A DNA stretch of 64,000 nt, taken from Alkalicella caledoniensis (GTDB taxonomy: Bacteria > Bacillota > Proteinivoracia > Proteinivoracales > Proteinivoracaceae). Under the pieces are notes generated by a model. The model had not been told where the DNA came from. It saw only the letters and a program-made list of their open reading frames with translations, and did not search any database. The translations under genes and the position numbers were made by a program. Where the stretch lies: the NCBI RefSeq assembly GCF_014467015.1, contig NZ_CP058559.1, positions 930,001-994,000 of the forward strand, given 5' to 3'. Of the stretch, positions 61,625 to 64,000 are shown one piece after another. Numbering within the stretch: the stretch's first letter is position 1; each line of letters opens with the position of its first letter.

Positions 61625-62710
61625 TCACTGTAGTTTTTCAAAGAAATTCCACGGTGTATCCATATAAATGTATTTATAGTCTGATGTTTCTTCTTCCATT
61701 GCTCTGTATAAGATATCAAAATTTGCATGAGTTATTAATGCTTCCTGAATTCCTTTTGCCCATTTATCCCAGATTCTTGGCGAAATAATTATTGAATCAG
61801 TCCATCTTGGTAGTTCATTATTAAAATAATTCTCTCGGTCAACTACTTCTAATTCCATGAATTGTTTAGAAAACTCTACATAGTCATCGTCATTTTCTTT
61901 AAGCCAAGACCATACACAAAAAGATTTAGAATCTGCAGGAAAAATATTTAAATATAACTTCTTCAGGTTTATATCCGTCTCAAGATTATTTACTCGTTGC
62001 CCATTAATATTATGTTCAAGCTCATGCATCATTGAAACAGCAAATTGAACTTCATACGGTATTTCCCATATACAATAGTTTACATTGTCATATACTTCAT
62101 TAAGTAGATATTCGTCAAAAATCAGTTTCTCTTTTTCATTATCCTTAACACCTAAACTGAGGCCTTTTTCAAACAATCTGAAACCTTCAGATGATGCCAT
62201 ATCAAATCCACGTTCATGCATCTTTTTATACTGTATCATTTTTGCATTCAGCTGTTCTTGCTTTTTATGATAATGCCATGCCATGGTCCTATAAGTTAAT
62301 AGAAAAACCTGCTTTTGAGTACCTACAAATTCGTAATCCTCAATTTCTTGAAATAAAATTTTATCATGATATTTGCAAAACCCTGTAAAAGTAGTCGCAA
62401 TTTTTCTCCCCTTTTTTTGTGTTCCTTGAAAAATCATATTTGACGTCCCGTCTACTGTGATGACATGGCCTTCTTCTGCTATTTTATTCAATATTCTATT
62501 GTTCTGTATAGCATGGGCCTTTATAATCTTTTGATCGCATTCATCATGGTTTGGATGAAGACATTGTTTTATACGAGCATCTCTTTCTATTGACTGCATA
62601 GAGTACATTATTGCATCTGCCAGTCTCTCGTCATCCGTTTTGTTGAGGCAACATTTTTTATATTTTATGCCGCTACCACATGGGCAAGGTTCATTTCTTC
62701 CAATTTTCAT
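61625..62710 (-). CDS. SEC-C metal-binding protein of unknown function
   Basis: 361 residues from the ATG at 62710, with AAAGGGG upstream. A SEC-C zinc motif (CPCGSGIKYKKCC) is at residues 9-21. It is followed by CLHPNHDECDQKIIKAHAIQ and FCKYHD, a cysteine/histidine layout that could be a treble-clef (HNH-like) site. The remaining ~250 residues are helical, with a hydrophobic/aromatic centre. The start is less than 100 bases from attR. Proteins of this kind occur in accessory regions; a defence role is possible but not shown. Confidence 0.7.
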   Translation of the reverse strand: MKIGRNEPCPCGSGIKYKKCCLNKTDDERLADAIMYSMQSIERDARIKQCLHPNHDECDQKIIKAHAIQNNRILNKIAEEGHVITVDGTSNMIFQGTQKKGRKIATTFTGFCKYHDKILFQEIEDYEFVGTQKQVFLLTYRTMAWHYHKKQEQLNAKMIQYKKMHERGFDMASSEGFRLFEKGLSLGVKDNEKEKLIFDEYLLNEVYDNVNYCIWEIPYEVQFAVSMMHELEHNINGQRVNNLETDINLKKLYLNIFPADSKSFCVWSWLKENDDDYVEFSKQFMELEVVDRENYFNNELPRWTDSIIISPRIWDKWAKGIQEALITHANFDILYRAMEEETSDYKYIYMDTPWNFFEKLQ

Positions 62711-62742
62711 AGCTGCACACCCCTTTTTGAGTTTGCATACCC

Positions 62743-63384
62743 CTACGCGCAACAAGTTTGAGGTTCATTAAATTGTATCAATCTCTGAATGATTCTCTCA
62801 TATATTCTTCCTTGGTATGGCTCTATCATTTCAACTAGAGTTTTAACTACACTGGTGGGGGTATAGAACTCTCCACCACCTTTACCTTCTTGACTTGCGA
62901 ATTTTCCTAGGAAATATTCGTATACTCTACCCAGTAAATCCTTCTCTCCAGTACCATGAAGCTTTATTGTGGAGATTAAGTCTATAAGTTCACCTAATCT
63001 TCTTTTATCAAGTTCAGGTCTTGCATATCTTTTATCCAGCACACCGTTAAGACTTGGGTTTTCTTTTTCGATTAGTATCATGGCATCGTCAATATACTGC
63101 CCTATTTTTGGATCTTTTGCATTGTCTTTTATGTAACCCCATCTTGCTTCTTTAGGAACCCAGAAAATATTTTCAAAGGTATACTCATCCCTATCTTCTT
63201 CAAAACCTTCTCCTTCTTGCAAAAGTTCGTTGTATTTTGTTTCAAATTTATCGGAGATGTATTTCAAAAATATTAGTCCTAAAGTTACATGTTTATAATC
63301 ACTGGCATCCATACTGCCCCTTAATTTATCTGCTGCTTTCCAAAGAGTTTCTTCAAACCCTATATTTCCTGTATTAGTCGCCAT
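62743..63384 (-). pseudogene. hsdM: hsdM, N-terminal part (interrupted by prophage)
   Basis: From the ATG at 63384 (GGGAGG upstream), 195 residues match the HsdM N-terminal domain: [39 protein letters not shown] and [27 protein letters not shown]. At the core (62798-62799) the frame passes into prophage DNA. It gains 18 foreign residues ([18 protein letters not shown]) before a stop at 62743. The AdoMet-binding motif is lost to the other fragment at 4906-5844, 57 kb away. Confidence 0.95.
62773..62799. other. attR: right prophage-chromosome junction
   Basis: Core TC at 62798-62799, with 25 prophage bases to its left beginning TTGTATCAA (62773-62781). Combined with the left end they form the quasi-palindromic attP. 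To the right of the core hsdM sequence begins immediately. Confidence 0.88.
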
Positions 63385-63414
63385 ACTATTACCTCCCAAT
63401 TTTGTTGTAAGTTA

Positions 63415-64000
63415 TTAAAAGTTGTTATCATCAAAAACCTCAAAGATTTCTCCTTCAAATTCCTCTTGCTCTGGTTCACTAACCACCCAAGGGGGTAGTA
63501 CCTCATAATAGTGTGCCAAAGCCTCTATGGTTTTGTGGAGCAGCACCTTATCAGGCACCTTTTCAACGAGCTCTACAATCAACTTATATGTATCCATATA
63601 TGGATTGTTATCAATTATATCTAAGGCTTGTTTGAATCGGGAAGCAAGCTTCGCTTTTTCAATGGTTCGCTCCATTGAATTTATTTCTTCTTTGTCATAT
63701 ATAGGTACTTCGACAAGATCATTAACTTCTCCTGTCATATACTGTAAATCATGTTTTCTAATTACTGGATTGAGATCCCGCTTCAACTTCTCCTTCTGAA
63801 TCTCAAGCTTCTCAATCTCATTAAGCTCCTTAGTGAAATACTCACTATCCAAACCAAAAAGCTCCTCAAGAACAGGGAGATATTTTTTAGGAATGTTCTG
63901 CTTCCCCTTAATCCACATGTTAATATTCTGCTTCCTAATTCCCAACTTCTCCGCCAACTCAATATGCTGCATATTATATATCCCTAAAACATACTCCAAC
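63415..64000 (-). CDS. Helix-turn-helix protein upstream of hsdM (partial)
   Basis: At least 194 residues; the start is probably beyond the window. MQHIELAEKLGIRKQNINMWIKGKQNIPKKYL is a Cro/C1-type HTH. The rest is helical and acidic (KLEIQKEKLKRDLNPVIRKH, KLIVELVEKVPDKVLLHKTIEAL). It lies 30 bases before the hsdM start in the same direction and may control the type I operon. Confidence 0.78.
   Translation of the reverse strand, partial: LEYVLGIYNMQHIELAEKLGIRKQNINMWIKGKQNIPKKYLPVLEELFGLDSEYFTKELNEIEKLEIQKEKLKRDLNPVIRKHDLQYMTGEVNDLVEVPIYDKEEINSMERTIEKAKLASRFKQALDIIDNNPYMDTYKLIVELVEKVPDKVLLHKTIEALAHYYEVLPPWVVSEPEQEEFEGEIFEVFDDNNF

Larger units (their letters stand above)
5845..62799. mobile_element. 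Integrated prophage (about 57 kb) inserted in hsdM
   Basis: The element is bounded by the attL and attR cores. It contains a full set of tailed-phage genes: replication, small and large terminase, portal, ClpP-like protease, HK97-fold capsid, connectors, tail tube, tape measure, tail tip, holin and endolysin, all on the plus strand from 22.3 kb. Two large serine recombinases lie near the right end. The long tape measure and tail-tube genes without contractile sheath genes suggest a siphovirus. The first 16 kb carry minus-strand defence and bacteriocin cargo and the last 2 kb carry two further cargo genes. No recognisable CI-type repressor was found. Whether it still excises or forms particles is unknown: one replication gene is frameshifted and the endolysin carries an intron. 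Confidence 0.92.

Noticed and set aside
5845-62799. Integrative conjugative element instead of a phage
   Set aside because: No relaxase, coupling protein or VirB-type genes were seen, whereas a full head, tail and lysis set is present.
1-64000. CRISPR arrays, rRNA or tRNA genes
   Set aside because: No regularly spaced direct repeats with spacers and no rRNA segments were noticed; no tRNA-like cloverleaf was seen at the att sites, and integration is in a protein gene.

Overview
The window is a piece of a low-GC Gram-positive chromosome, most likely a Clostridia-type Firmicute. The evidence is strong GGAGG ribosome binding sites, low-GC codon use and the kinds of phage families present; the genus cannot be read from the sequence. 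The host part is a minus-strand type I restriction-modification locus. Reading along the minus strand it runs: HTH protein (63415-64000, partial), hsdM, hsdS (3669-4916), hsdR (387-3632), and the start of a DUF4011-like protein (1-207).

The host hsdM gene is cut in two. Its N-terminal part lies at 62798-63384 and its C-terminal part at 4906-5844. Everything between is one integrated element of about 56.95 kb (5845-62799). A two-base core (GA on the coding strand, TC on the plus strand) at 5843-5844 and 62798-62799 rejoins the fragments in frame into a normal ~507-residue HsdM, restoring its DPxxGSGG motif. The two element ends, joined, form a quasi-palindrome with 25 bases on each side of the core, as expected of a serine-integrase attP. 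Two large serine recombinase genes sit near the right end.

The left arm of the element (5.9-22.3 kb, all minus strand) is a 16 kb defence-type cargo. It starts from a good promoter at 22257-22286 and holds: a NACHT NTPase; a small HTH protein; a compact block of PLD-like/SNF2 helicase, DUF4391 protein, type III-like methyltransferase and type III-like restriction helicase-nuclease; and an ABC-type ATPase with a CPxC motif and an Rx4H motif, resembling RloC/PrrC tRNases. Next to attL are a double-glycine-leader bacteriocin gene, a small membrane protein and a broken secretion accessory gene.

From 22.3 kb the plus strand holds a tailed-phage genome. Early and replication genes (22.3-33.8 kb): sigma-like protein, DUF2800, DUF2815, family A polymerase, Rha, VapE, nucleases and a frameshifted SNF2 helicase. 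DNA-modification and packaging genes (34-41 kb): HNH, small terminase, phage MetK plus a ParB-methyltransferase, large terminase. Then come head and tail genes (41.6-52.5 kb), including a -1 frameshift tail chaperone, and lysis genes (52.6-56.7 kb). The endolysin is interrupted by a group II intron with its own RT-HNH protein. The recombinase module follows (56.8-60.8 kb), then two minus-strand cargo genes (PLD-like and SEC-C) next to attR.

Repeated regulatory signals run through the phage. Three leaders share a two-hairpin architecture with a common TGTCCTGTG segment. There is a near-identical promoter-like pair at 33.8 and 34.0 kb, and three copies of a different promoter-like motif at 37.6, 38.9 and 57.4 kb. 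Intrinsic terminators sit just ahead of several late-gene ribosome binding sites. In effect, the phage has switched off the resident type I system by integrating into it and brought its own multi-layer defence set; precise excision would restore hsdM.
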